Shown: piece by piece, positions 35,407-43,685 of the stretch
How positions within the stretch are numbered: the first letter of the stretch is position 1
Layout of the letters: every line of letters starts with the position of its first letter
Assembly: GCF_036346595.1 (NCBI RefSeq)
Contig: NZ_CP107834.1
Location: 3,162,001 to 3,226,000, forward strand
Direction of reading: 5' to 3'
DNA: 64,000 bases
Source of the DNA: Streptomyces sp. NBC_00525
GTDB taxonomy: Bacteria; Actinomycetota; Actinomycetes; Streptomycetales; Streptomycetaceae
The notes under the pieces: model-generated
Told to the model about the DNA's origin: nothing
The model's input: only the letters and a program-made list of their open reading frames with translations
Database searches by the model: none
Program-made: the position numbers and the translations under genes

Positions 35407-36746
35407 GCACACCCCGCCCGGACCGCGCACTCGCCCGCTCCATCCAGCGCGTCACGGCCACGGCCCTGGGCCCGTACCAGACCGCCGTCGTCCGGATCGG
35501 CTTCGGCGCCACCTTCCTGGCGTTCCTGCTCCGCGAACTGCCCCACCGCCACGAGATGTACGGCCCCGACGCGCCTTGGCGCTGGGACGTGGCGCGACAG
35601 CTGATATCCGGGAACCAGGCGTTCACGGTCCTCATGTGGTCGGACAACAGCTTCTGGTTCGAGGTCGTCTATGCGCTGGCGATGCTCTCCTCCCTTCTGC
35701 TCATGCTGGGTTGGCACACCCGCGCGACCTCCGTCCTCTTCATGGCCGGGGTCCTCTCGCTGCAGAACCGCAACATCTTCATGGGCGACGGCGGCGACAA
35801 CGTCATCCATCTGATGGCTCTCTATCTGGTCCTGACCCGCTGCGGTCAGGTCTGGTCGCTGGACGCCCGGCGGGCACGGCGCCACGCGCGCGACGCGGCA
35901 CGGGGCGTCGACGACGTGGCGCGGAGCGTCGAGGACGTGGCGCGGGGCGTCCAGAACGCGACGGAGAGTGCCGATGAGGCGGCGGTCGCCGACCGGGAAC
36001 CCGCCGCGCGGCGGGCCCCCGGTGAGCTTGCCGGGATCGTGCTCTGGGCGGTGCTCGGCTGCGTACTCGTCGTAGCCACCGCGGCCGGCGGTCTGGGGGG
36101 AACCCTGTGGCTGCCGATTCTTCTGTGGTGCCTGTGGGTGGGGCAGGCCGCGTGGTGGGCCGCCAACCGCTACGCGCCGTCCGGCGAGCCCCGCACGCTC
36201 CTCGACGTCATCGCCAACCTCGCCCACAACGCCGCCCTCGTCGTGATCATGGCCGAGGTCTGCCTGATCTACGCGACGGCCGGCTGGTACAAGATCCAGG
36301 GCTCGCGATGGCAGGACGGCACCGCGCTGTACTACCCGCTCAAGCTGGAGTACTTCACCCCGTGGCCCGCCCTGTCGGACCTGCTCGCCTCCAGTGGCGT
36401 CATGGTGATGGTGCTGTCGTACGCCACGGTCATCGTGCAGGTGGCCTTCCCGTTCACCCTCTTCAACCGGCGGGTCAAGAACGTCCTGCTCGTCGCGATG
36501 ATCTGCGAGCACGCGGGGATCGCGATCCTGCTGGGGCTGCCGTTCTTCTCGATGGCCATGATCGCCGCCGACGCCGTCTTCCTGCCGACCGTGTTCCTGG
36601 TGTGGCTGGGCGGCCGGGTGGCCCTCGGGCGACAGCGGCTGTTCCGGCGGCGGCGGGCCGTCGAGGTCCCCGCGCCCCGGGCCCCGGGGGACGGGACGGA
36701 GGCGGCTGGGCCCGGCGGAGGCGGGAGCCATACCCTCGTCGGGTGA
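35403..36746 (+). CDS. HTTM-domain (vitamin K-dependent carboxylase-like) membrane protein
   Basis: A 447-aa protein with at least six membrane helices. HTTM features are RIGFGATFLAFLLREL, GWHTRATSVLFM and LSLQNRNIFMGDGGDNVIHLMALYLVLTRCGQVWSLD, the last like the active region of gamma-carboxylase relatives. A later IYATAGWYKIQGSRWQDGTALYYPLKLEYF follows. A cytoplasmic insert near 160-190 carries three 7-residue repeats (ARGVDDV, ARSVEDV, ARGVQNA). Translationally coupled to the DUF5819 gene. The substrate is unknown. Confidence 0.87.
   Translation: MSTPRPDRALARSIQRVTATALGPYQTAVVRIGFGATFLAFLLRELPHRHEMYGPDAPWRWDVARQLISGNQAFTVLMWSDNSFWFEVVYALAMLSSLLLMLGWHTRATSVLFMAGVLSLQNRNIFMGDGGDNVIHLMALYLVLTRCGQVWSLDARRARRHARDAARGVDDVARSVEDVARGVQNATESADEAAVADREPAARRAPGELAGIVLWAVLGCVLVVATAAGGLGGTLWLPILLWCLWVGQAAWWAANRYAPSGEPRTLLDVIANLAHNAALVVIMAEVCLIYATAGWYKIQGSRWQDGTALYYPLKLEYFTPWPALSDLLASSGVMVMVLSYATVIVQVAFPFTLFNRRVKNVLLVAMICEHAGIAILLGLPFFSMAMIAADAVFLPTVFLVWLGGRVALGRQRLFRRRRAVEVPAPRAPGDGTEAAGPGGGGSHTLVG
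35899..35961 (+). repeat. 21-bp coding repeat inside the HTTM gene
   Basis: Three in-frame copies of a unit like CGCGGGGCGTCGAGGACGTGG encode a heptad-like ARGV(D/E)DV helix between membrane segments. Confidence 0.7.
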
Positions 36747-37465
36747 GCAGCGAGACCGGCAGCACCGGTACCAGGAGCAACGGGAGCCCCGCGGACGGCG
36801 AGCCCGTGGACGGGCAGCCTGCCGGCGAGGAGCCCGCGCAGTACGACGAGGGGTTCGGCACCCAGATCGGTGTCGGGCCGCATCCGCTGCCCTGGCCCGA
36901 GGACGAGCGGTACGACCCCGAGCTGCTGGCCGGAGGCGACCGGCGCAATGTGGGCGACCAGTACCGCTACTGGACCCGCGAGGCGATCGTCGCCGACCTC
37001 GATCTGCGCCGCCACGACTTCCACGTGGCCGTGGAGAACTGGGGCCACGACTTCAACATCGGGTCCGTTGTGCGCACCGCCAACGCCTTCCTGGCCAAGG
37101 AGGTGCACATCGTCGGACGGCGGCGCTGGAACCGGCGCGGGGCGATGGTCACCGACCGCTACCAGCACGTCCGCCACCACCCCGACACCGCGAGCCTGAC
37201 CGCCTGGGCGGCCGCCGAGGACCTGCCGGTCATCGGCATCGACAACCTGCCCGGCGCGGTGCCGCTGGAGCGGACCGAGCTGCCCCGGCGGTGCGTGCTC
37301 CTGTTCGGGCAGGAGGGGCCGGGGCTGACGGAGGAGGCGCGGCGGCACGCGGCGATGGTGTGCTCGATCGCCCAGTTCGGCTCCACGCGGTCGATCAACG
37401 CGGGAGCGGCCGCGGCGATCGCCATGCACGCGTGGGTGGCGCGGTACGCGGTGATTCCGGGCTGA
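36743..37465 (+). CDS. TrmH/SpoU-family RNA 2'-O-methyltransferase
   Basis: A 240-aa SPOUT-class enzyme. The disordered N-terminus (about 1-60) precedes NWGHDFNIGSVVRTANAFLAKEVHIVGRRRWNRRGAMVTDRYQHV (motif 1 with N and R), then LLFGQEGPGLTEEA (motif 2) and IAQFGSTRSINAGAAAAIAMHAW (motif 3), which form the S-adenosylmethionine knot. The GTG start overlaps the HTTM stop. Target RNA unknown. Confidence 0.93.
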   Translation: MSSETGSTGTRSNGSPADGEPVDGQPAGEEPAQYDEGFGTQIGVGPHPLPWPEDERYDPELLAGGDRRNVGDQYRYWTREAIVADLDLRRHDFHVAVENWGHDFNIGSVVRTANAFLAKEVHIVGRRRWNRRGAMVTDRYQHVRHHPDTASLTAWAAAEDLPVIGIDNLPGAVPLERTELPRRCVLLFGQEGPGLTEEARRHAAMVCSIAQFGSTRSINAGAAAAIAMHAWVARYAVIPG

Positions 37466-37538
37466 GGCGGGGGCGGGGGCGGGGCCGCCGCCCATCGTCC
37501 CCGGCCCCCGTACCCCCCGTCCTCAAGGGCCGGGCCGG

Positions 37539-39239
37539 TCAGCGCTGGCGGCGTACCTCGATCGTGCGGAAGCGGTTGGAGACGAAGGCGCCGTCGCAGA
37601 GCGCCGCGTTCGCCGCCGGGTTGCCGCCGGAGCCGTGGTAGTCGGAGAACGCCGCCGTCTGGTTGACGTAGACGCCGCCGGTCAGGTTCAGGGAGAGCTG
37701 GGCCGACTCGTCCAGGCAGACCTCCTCCACGGCCCGCTCCACGTCCGGGGACGTCGTGTACGCGCCGACCGTCATCGCGCCCTTCTCTCGGATCGTACGG
37801 CGCAGCAGCTCCAGGGCGTCCCGCGTGGAGTCCACCGCGACCGCGAAGGAGACCGGGCCGAAGCACTCCGAGAGGTAGGGCGGCTCGCCCTCCGTCTTGG
37901 CGGCGTCCAGCTTCACGATCACGGGCGTGCGGACGACGGCGTCCGGGAAGTCGGGGTTGGTCACCTCGCGGGAGGGCAGCGCCACCTCGCCCAGCCGCGC
38001 CGCCGCCTCCAGGCGGGCCTTGACGTCCGGGTTGACCAGCGCGCCGAGCAGGCCGTTCGCACGGGCGTCGTCGCCGAGGAGGCCGGTGACGGCGGCGGCG
38101 ATGTCGCCGACCACGTCGTCGTAGGTCTTGTCGCCGGCGTCCGTGGCGATGCCGGTCCGGGGGATGAGCACGTTCTGCGGGGTGGTGCACATCTGGCCGC
38201 TGTACAGGGAGAACGAGAACGCCAGGTTGGCGAGCATGCCCCGGTAGTCGTCCGTGGAGTCCACGACGACGGTGTTGACGCCGGCCTTCTCCGTGTACAC
38301 CTGGGCCTGGCGGGCGTTGGCCTCCAGCCAGTCCCCGAACTCCGTGGAGCCGGTGTAGTCGATGATCTTGACCTCGGGGCGGACCGCCAGCGACTTGGCG
38401 ATGCCCTCGCCGGGTCGTTCGGCGGCCAGGGCGACGAGGTCGGGGGCGAAGCCCGCCTCCGCGAGCACCTCGCGCGCCAGTCGGACGGTGAGGGCCAGCG
38501 GGAGGACCGCGCGGGGGTGCGGCTTGACCAGGACCGGGTTGCCCGTGGCCAGCGAGGCGAAGAGGCCGGGGTAGCCGTTCCACGTGGGGAAGGTGTTGCA
38601 GCCGATCAGCAGCGAGATGCCCCGGCCCGCCGGGGTGAACGACTTGTGCAGCGCGAGCGGGTCGCGCTTGCCCTGCGGCTTGGACCAGTCGGCGCTCCGG
38701 GGCGCGCGGAGCTGCTCCTCGTAGGCGTAGGCGACGGCCTCCAGGCCGCGGTCCTGGGCGTGCGGCCCGCCCGCCTGGAACGCCATCATGAACGCCTGGC
38801 CGCTGGTGTGCATCACGGCGTGCGCGAACTCGTGGGTGCGGGCGCTGATCCGCGCCAGGATCTCCAGGCAGACCAGGGCCCTGGTCTCCGGGCCCGCGTC
38901 CCGCCAGGCGGGCATGCCCGCGCGCATCGCCGGAAGCAGCACGTCCAGGTCCGCGTGCGGGTACTCGACGCCCAGCTCGGGGCCGTACGGAGAGACCTCG
39001 CCTCCCGTCCAGCCGTCGGTGCCCGCCTGGTCCCAGTCGAGCCTGGTGCGCAGCACGGCGTCGAAGGCGGCCTTGCCCTCGGCGGCACCGAGGCTGCCCG
39101 GAGCGCCGCCCTCCCCGTACGCCTTCGGGTGCTCGGGGTGCGGGGACCAGTAGTCACGCGTACGGATCGCTTCCAGGGCCCGGTCCAGCGTGGGGCGGTG
39201 CCTCTCGGACAGCAGGTGCGGGGAGAGCTCGGCGGCCAT
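37539..39239 (-). CDS. paaN: Phenylacetate degradation protein PaaN (aldehyde dehydrogenase type)
   Basis: A 566-aa protein, ATG at 39239 (MAAELSPHLLSERHRPTLDRALEAI). The NAD-binding fold shows GCNTFPTWNGYPGLFASLATGNPVLVKPHP and IIDYTGSTEFGDWLEANA; the candidate active cysteine is in LYSGQMCTTPQNV. Length and sequence follow the stand-alone PaaN dehydrogenase. In the pathway it would oxidise the aldehyde made on ring opening; Streptomyces lacks the PaaZ hydratase fusion at this locus. Operator copy B lies 55-72 bp upstream. Confidence 0.9.
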   Translation of the reverse strand: MAAELSPHLLSERHRPTLDRALEAIRTRDYWSPHPEHPKAYGEGGAPGSLGAAEGKAAFDAVLRTRLDWDQAGTDGWTGGEVSPYGPELGVEYPHADLDVLLPAMRAGMPAWRDAGPETRALVCLEILARISARTHEFAHAVMHTSGQAFMMAFQAGGPHAQDRGLEAVAYAYEEQLRAPRSADWSKPQGKRDPLALHKSFTPAGRGISLLIGCNTFPTWNGYPGLFASLATGNPVLVKPHPRAVLPLALTVRLAREVLAEAGFAPDLVALAAERPGEGIAKSLAVRPEVKIIDYTGSTEFGDWLEANARQAQVYTEKAGVNTVVVDSTDDYRGMLANLAFSFSLYSGQMCTTPQNVLIPRTGIATDAGDKTYDDVVGDIAAAVTGLLGDDARANGLLGALVNPDVKARLEAAARLGEVALPSREVTNPDFPDAVVRTPVIVKLDAAKTEGEPPYLSECFGPVSFAVAVDSTRDALELLRRTIREKGAMTVGAYTTSPDVERAVEEVCLDESAQLSLNLTGGVYVNQTAAFSDYHGSGGNPAANAALCDGAFVSNRFRTIEVRRQR

Positions 39240-39293
39240 GGCGGACCAACTCCTCATCGAGCTGGGCAGGGACGGGCGGACAGAGTTAGAGTA

Positions 39294-39311
39294 ACCGAAC
39301 GATCGGTCGGT
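39294..39311. promoter_or_regulatory. PaaR-type operator, copy B (paaN-paaR divergent region)
   Basis: ACCGAACGATCGGTCGGT, 18/18 with the reverse complement of copy A. It is placed to control both paaN (minus) and paaR (plus). Confidence 0.85.
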
Positions 39312-39331
39312 ACAAGGGGCCCCACGAAACC

Positions 39332-39340
39332 TGTGGACAA
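39332..39340 (-). promoter_or_regulatory. DnaA box in the paaN-paaR region
   Basis: A perfect TTGTCCACA on the minus strand, 20 bp upstream of operator copy B in the direction of paaN. Confidence 0.6.
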
Positions 39341-39362
39341 CTCGTAGGGGAGTATCTCGGGC

Positions 39363-39968
39363 ATGACCACGGCCAAGCGGGACACGTACACACCGGAGAC
39401 TCTGCTGACCGTCGCCGTCCGTGTCTTCAACGAGCGCGGCTACGACGGCACGTCCATGGAGCACCTGTCGAAGGCGGCCGGTATCTCCAAGTCGTCCATC
39501 TACCACCACGTGGCGGGCAAGGAGGAGCTGCTGCGGCGGGCGGTCAGCCGGGCGCTCGACGGGCTGTTCGAGATCCTCGACGAGTCGGGGGCGACACGGG
39601 GCCGTGCGATCGAGCGGGTCGAGTACGTCACGCGTCGTACCGTCGAGGTGCTGATAGTCGAACTCCCCTACGTCACCCTGCTGCTGCGGGTGCGCGGCAA
39701 CACGAAGACCGAGCGCTGGGCGCTGGAGCGGCGCCGCGAGTTCGACCAGCGGGTCGCCGAGCTGCTCAAGGCGGCCGTCGACGAGGGCGATCTCCGCTCT
39801 GACGTGGACATACGTCTCGCGACGCGGCTGCTGTTCGGCATGGTGAACTCGCTGGTGGAGTGGTACCGGCCGCTGCCCGGCGGCGCCGCCGAGGGGGACC
39901 GGCTCGCGGACACCGTGGTGCAACTGGCCTTCGACGGGATGAAGTCCCGTCCGGCCGTCGTTGACTAG
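39363..39968 (+). CDS. paaR: TetR-family repressor PaaR
   Basis: A 201-aa regulator. The N-terminal TetR helix-turn-helix is TVAVRVFNERGYDGTSMEHLSKAAGISKSSIYHHVAGKEELLRRAVSRALD (about 15-66). The C-terminal ligand domain is helical. It is divergent from paaN with a shared operator between. The same operator precedes paaA, so PaaR is the probable repressor of phenylacetate genes, released by phenylacetyl-CoA as for other PaaR proteins (family knowledge). The symbol is by context. Confidence 0.9.
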   Translation: MTTAKRDTYTPETLLTVAVRVFNERGYDGTSMEHLSKAAGISKSSIYHHVAGKEELLRRAVSRALDGLFEILDESGATRGRAIERVEYVTRRTVEVLIVELPYVTLLLRVRGNTKTERWALERRREFDQRVAELLKAAVDEGDLRSDVDIRLATRLLFGMVNSLVEWYRPLPGGAAEGDRLADTVVQLAFDGMKSRPAVVD

Positions 39969-39971
39969 CGC

Positions 39972-39987
39972 ATTGGTACGAACCAAT
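39972..39987. promoter_or_regulatory. 6-4-6 palindrome upstream of the lipoprotein gene
   Basis: ATTGGT-ACGA-ACCAAT, 10 bp before the ATG at 39997 and just after the paaR stop. Candidate operator. Confidence 0.5.
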
Positions 39988-39996
39988 ATCGCGGCC

Positions 39997-40758
39997 ATGA
40001 CCGCTGCGCTCCGGATGCCCGGACTCCTCTGTGCCGCCACGCTGCTCGTCGCGGCCTCCCTGGCCGGCTGCTCCTCCGACGGCGGGGACGACGGGGACAA
40101 GGGCACCGGCAAGAGCGCGTCGGCGGAGAAGGCGGACGACTTCGACTGCCTGACGGCCGAGGAGGCCAAGGCGTCCTCGATCACCTTCACCCTCGAAGAC
40201 GGCTCCGAGACGGGTGCGTACGCGCCTCGTGGCGGAGCGGGCGCCGGCATCGTGCTCGCCCATCAGGCGGACGGCACGGTCTGCCAGTGGAAGGACAAGG
40301 CCGACGAGTTGAGCAAGGCCGGCTACCGGGTGCTCGCGGTCAACTCCAACGGGCAGGAGGTCGCGGAGGTCGTCGCCGCCGCCGGCTATCTGCGGGAGAA
40401 GGGCGCCGGGAAGCTGCTGCTGATGGGCGCGTCCAAGGGTGGCACCGCCGTGCTCACCGCGGCCCCCCGGCTGACGCCCCAGCCGGACGCCGTCGTGGCG
40501 CTGTCCGCCCCGGCGCAGTACAGGAACATGAACGCCGTGCAGGCGGTGCCCCGGCTGACCTCGCCCGTGCTGTACATGGCCGGCGAGCTCGACGGCGACT
40601 TCGCCGCCGACGCCGTGGAAATGAACAAGAAGAGCGTGAAGTCGGCCGAGCACAAGGCGATCCAGGTACGTGACGCGAGCGCGCACGGCGTGGCGCTGCT
40701 CGACGACGACGCGCGCTGGACCACCGTGCGGGACTTCCTCGTGAAGTACGGGTCCTGA
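39997..40758 (+). CDS. Lipoprotein with alpha/beta-hydrolase fold
   Basis: A 253-aa protein with ATG 39997 (MTAALRMPGLLCAATLLVAASLAGC); the lipobox LAGC gives a lipidated cysteine at 25. An acidic linker is followed by an alpha/beta-hydrolase domain with nucleophile elbow LLMGASKGGTAVL, an acid probably in MAGELDGDFAADA and histidine in DASAHGVALL. It is exported and membrane-tethered. Substrate unknown. The TTG-linked extension to 39961 is rejected because it crosses the paaR stop region. Confidence 0.85.
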   Translation: MTAALRMPGLLCAATLLVAASLAGCSSDGGDDGDKGTGKSASAEKADDFDCLTAEEAKASSITFTLEDGSETGAYAPRGGAGAGIVLAHQADGTVCQWKDKADELSKAGYRVLAVNSNGQEVAEVVAAAGYLREKGAGKLLLMGASKGGTAVLTAAPRLTPQPDAVVALSAPAQYRNMNAVQAVPRLTSPVLYMAGELDGDFAADAVEMNKKSVKSAEHKAIQVRDASAHGVALLDDDARWTTVRDFLVKYGS

Positions 40759-40773
40759 CCCGGCCCGCCCGGC

Positions 40774-41295
40774 TCAGTCGAGCTCCGGGGGACGGTCCGG
40801 ACCGGGGGCCAGGTCCGTCTCCTCGAACACCAGCAGCGTGCGGGTGGACAGCACCTCCGGAATGGCCTGAATACGAGTCAGCACCAGCTCGCGCAGTGTC
40901 CGGTTGTCCGGCGTGTGCACCAGCAGCAGCACATCGAAATCACCGCTGACCAGCGCGATGTGCGTGGCACCCGGCAGCGCCTGGAGCTGTTCGCGAACGG
41001 TCCGCCAGGAGTTCTGCACGATCTTCAGCGTGATGTACGCGGAGGCGCCCTGCCCCGCCCGCTCATGGTTCACCCGCGCGCTGAACCCCCGGATCACGCC
41101 GTCCTCGATGAGGCGGTTGATCCGGGCGTAGGCGTTGGCCCGCGAGACATGGACGCGATCGGCCACCGACCGTATCGAGGCACGGCCGTCCGTCTGGAGC
41201 AGCCGCAGGATGGCGCGGTCGACCGAATCGAGCGGGCGCGGTGGGGGAATCCGGCCCTCTCCCTCGCCCGCGTCGGCCATTTGTTCAGCTGCCAT
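40774..41295 (-). CDS. bkdR: Lrp/AsnC-family regulator (BkdR-like)
   Basis: A 173-aa protein. ATG 41295 follows GGGAGGCG. The N-terminal helix-turn-helix is LDSVDRAILRLLQTDGRASIRSVADRVHVSRANAYARINRLIEDGVIRGF. The RAM effector domain has AYITLKI and THIALVSGDFDVLLLVHTPD. It is divergent from the BCDH E1alpha gene; Lrp-type BkdR proteins at this place control bkd genes in streptomycetes (known). Branched-chain amino acids or keto acids are probable effectors. Confidence 0.9.
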   Translation of the reverse strand: MAAEQMADAGEGEGRIPPPRPLDSVDRAILRLLQTDGRASIRSVADRVHVSRANAYARINRLIEDGVIRGFSARVNHERAGQGASAYITLKIVQNSWRTVREQLQALPGATHIALVSGDFDVLLLVHTPDNRTLRELVLTRIQAIPEVLSTRTLLVFEETDLAPGPDRPPELD

Positions 41296-41353
41296 GTTTC
41301 CGCGCCTCCCCGTCCTGGACGACCTGTCCCCATCCCAGGCTGTGGAGAACCGT

Positions 41354-41362
41354 TTGTCCACA
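41354..41362 (+). promoter_or_regulatory. DnaA box upstream of the BCDH operon
   Basis: A perfect TTGTCCACA on the plus strand, with a weaker TTCTCCACA (minus strand) at 41341-41349. It lies 34 bp before operator copy C in the direction of the BCDH genes. Confidence 0.6.
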
Positions 41363-41396
41363 GGCTGATGGTGCCTGTAGCCAAAATGCGCTCGCG

Positions 41397-41414
41397 ACCG
41401 AACAATCGGTAGGT
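41397..41414. promoter_or_regulatory. PaaR-type operator, copy C (BCDH promoter)
   Basis: ACCGAACAATCGGTAGGT matches copies A and B at 16 of 18 bases and keeps both half-sites of ACCGA-N4-TCGGT. It lies 83-100 bp upstream of the E1alpha start and about 100 bp upstream of bkdR. Confidence 0.65.
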
Positions 41415-41496
41415 GAGGCACGCCACACCTGTGCCCCATGTCGTTTTCGATATATCACCCTATGTCGACACCCCTCGATGCTCGGAGGTGCCCGTC

Positions 41497-42657
41497 ATGA
41501 CGGTCCAGGAGCTGCCCGGCGCGGCCGCCTACCGGCCCACGCCGCCCCCGGCCTGGAAGCCGCTGACCGATCCCGCGCCGCTGCTCCCGGACCCCGAGCC
41601 CTACCGGGTGCTGGGGACGGACGCCGTGGCCGACGCCGACCCCGGGCTGCTGCTGCGGCTCTACGCGGAGCTGGTGCGCGGACGGCGGTACAACGCCCAG
41701 GCGACCGCGCTGACCAAGCAGGGCCGCCTGGCGGTCTACCCGTCGAGCACCGGCCAGGAGGCCTGCGAGATCGCGGCCGCCCTGGTCCTGGAGGAGCGGG
41801 ACTGGCTCTTCCCCAGCTACCGGGACACGCTCGCGGCCGTGGCGCGGGGCCTGGACCCGGTCGAGGCACTGACCCTGCTGCGCGGCGACCGGCACACCGG
41901 CTACGACCCGAGGGCGCACCGCATCGCCCCGCTCTGCACCCCGCTCGCCACCCAGCTGCCGCACGCGGTGGGCCTGGCCCACGCCGCCCGGCTCAAGGGC
42001 GACGACGTCGTGGCCCTCGCCATGGTCGGCGACGGCGGCACCAGCGAGGGGGACTTCCACGAGGCGCTGAACTTCGCGGCCGTCTGGCAGGCCCCGGTGG
42101 TCTTCCTCGTGCAGAACAACGGCTTCGCCATCTCCGTACCCCTGGCCAAGCAGACGGCGGCCCCGTCGCTGGCGCACAAGGCCGTGGGGTACGGGATGCC
42201 CGGCCGGCTGGTGGACGGGAACGACGCGGCCGCGGTGCACCAGGTGCTCTCCGAGGCGGTCGAGCGGGCCAGGAGCGGTGGCGGCCCGACCCTGGTCGAG
42301 GCGGTCACGTACCGGATGGACGCCCATACGAACGCCGACGACGCGACCCGGTACCGCGGCGACAGCGAGGTCGATCTGTGGCGGGACCACGATCCGGTCC
42401 TGCTGCTGGAGCGCGAGCTGACCGGGCGCGGGCTGCTGGACGACGCCGGAAAGGAGGAGGCGCGGGGCGCCGCCGAAGCGATGGCGGCACAGCTGCGGGA
42501 GCGGATGAACGCCGACCCGGTGCTCGACCCGATGGCCCTTTTCACCCATGTGTACGAGGAGCAGACGGCCCAGTTGCGCGAGCAGGCGGTCCGCCTGCGG
42601 GAGGAACTGGACGCGGAGAACGACCAGCACGGCACGGACGGGGGAGCGGAGCGATGA
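41497..42657 (+). CDS. bkdA2: Branched-chain 2-oxo acid dehydrogenase E1 alpha
   Basis: A 386-aa thiamine-diphosphate enzyme subunit that decarboxylates keto acids of Val, Leu and Ile. ATG 41497 has GGAGGTG at 41484-41490. The ThDP motif runs from GDGGTSEGDFHEALNFAAVW to QNN. STGQEACEIAAALVLEERDWLFPSYRD and TYRMDAHTNADDATRYR are family landmarks. The products, branched acyl-CoAs, prime branched fatty acids and some polyketides in streptomycetes. The numbering follows S. coelicolor synteny from memory. Stop overlaps E1beta by ATGA. Confidence 0.93.
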   Translation: MTVQELPGAAAYRPTPPPAWKPLTDPAPLLPDPEPYRVLGTDAVADADPGLLLRLYAELVRGRRYNAQATALTKQGRLAVYPSSTGQEACEIAAALVLEERDWLFPSYRDTLAAVARGLDPVEALTLLRGDRHTGYDPRAHRIAPLCTPLATQLPHAVGLAHAARLKGDDVVALAMVGDGGTSEGDFHEALNFAAVWQAPVVFLVQNNGFAISVPLAKQTAAPSLAHKAVGYGMPGRLVDGNDAAAVHQVLSEAVERARSGGGPTLVEAVTYRMDAHTNADDATRYRGDSEVDLWRDHDPVLLLERELTGRGLLDDAGKEEARGAAEAMAAQLRERMNADPVLDPMALFTHVYEEQTAQLREQAVRLREELDAENDQHGTDGGAER

Positions 42658-43685
42658 CCACGGCAGCGGCGACGGCCGGGCGGCGGACGGCGAAGGCCAA
42701 GCCCGCCACCATGGCCCAGGCCCTGGGACGCGCCCTGCGCGACTCGATGGCCGAGGACCCCGCGGTCCACGTCCTCGGGGAAGACGTGGGAACGCTCGGC
42801 GGGGTCTTCCGGATCACCGACGGCCTGGCGAAGGAGTTCGGCGACGAGCGCTGCACCGACACGCCACTGGCCGAGGCGGGCATCCTCGGGGCGGCGGTCG
42901 GCATGGCGATGTACGGGCTGCGGCCCGTCGTGGAGATGCAGTTCGACGCCTTCGCCTATCCGGCGTTCGAACAGCTGGCCAGTCATGTCGCCAAAATGCG
43001 GAACCGGACCGGCGGCGCCATGCCGCTGCCGATCACCGTCCGCATTCCCTACGGCGGCGGTATCGGGGGCGTCGAGCACCACAGCGACTCCTCCGAGGCG
43101 TACTACATGGCCACGCCCGGTCTCCACGTCGTCACCCCGGCCACGGTCGAGGACGCGTACGGGCTGCTGCGGGCCTCGATCGCCTCGGACGACCCCGTCG
43201 TCTTCCTGGAGCCCAAGCGGCTGTACTGGTCGAAGGCCGACTGGTCGCCGCAGCACCCCACCGCCGTGGAGCCCATCGGCCGCGCCGTCGTCCGCCGCCC
43301 CGGCCGCAGCGCCACCCTCATCACGTACGGGCCGTCCCTGCCCGTCTGCATGGAGGCCGCGCAGGCCGCCGTCGAGGAGGGCTGGGACCTGGAAGTCGTC
43401 GACCTGCGTTCCCTGGTGCCGTTCGACGACGAGACCGTCACCGCCTCGGTCCGCCGCACCGGACGCGCGGTCGTCGTCCACGAGTCCACCGGCTTCGGCG
43501 GTCCCGGCGGCGAAATCGCGGCCCGGATCACCGAGCGGTGCTTCCACCACCTGGAGGCGCCCGTGCTGCGCGTCGCCGGGTTCGACATCCCCTACCCGCC
43601 GCCCATGCAGGAGCGCCACCACCTGCCCGGTGTGGACCGGGTCCTCGACGCCGTCGCACGGCTCCAGTGGGAGGCGGACAACTGA
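42654..43685 (+). CDS. bkdB2: Branched-chain 2-oxo acid dehydrogenase E1 beta
   Basis: A 343-aa beta subunit of the E1 heterotetramer. It shows VLGEDVGTLGGVFRITDGLAKEFGDERCTDTPLAEAGILGAAVGMAMYGLRPV, IPYGGGIGGVEHHSDSSEAYY and VVVHESTGFGGPGGEIAARITERCF. The first ~19 residues are an Ala/Lys-rich extension relative to the second copy in this window. Coupled to the genes on both sides by overlapping stops and starts. Confidence 0.94.
   Translation: MTTAAATAGRRTAKAKPATMAQALGRALRDSMAEDPAVHVLGEDVGTLGGVFRITDGLAKEFGDERCTDTPLAEAGILGAAVGMAMYGLRPVVEMQFDAFAYPAFEQLASHVAKMRNRTGGAMPLPITVRIPYGGGIGGVEHHSDSSEAYYMATPGLHVVTPATVEDAYGLLRASIASDDPVVFLEPKRLYWSKADWSPQHPTAVEPIGRAVVRRPGRSATLITYGPSLPVCMEAAQAAVEEGWDLEVVDLRSLVPFDDETVTASVRRTGRAVVVHESTGFGGPGGEIAARITERCFHHLEAPVLRVAGFDIPYPPPMQERHHLPGVDRVLDAVARLQWEADN

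Noticed and set aside
37291..37641. Short plus-strand frame bridging the TrmH 3' end and paaN
   Set aside because: Low-complexity Gly/Arg product, out of frame with the methyltransferase.
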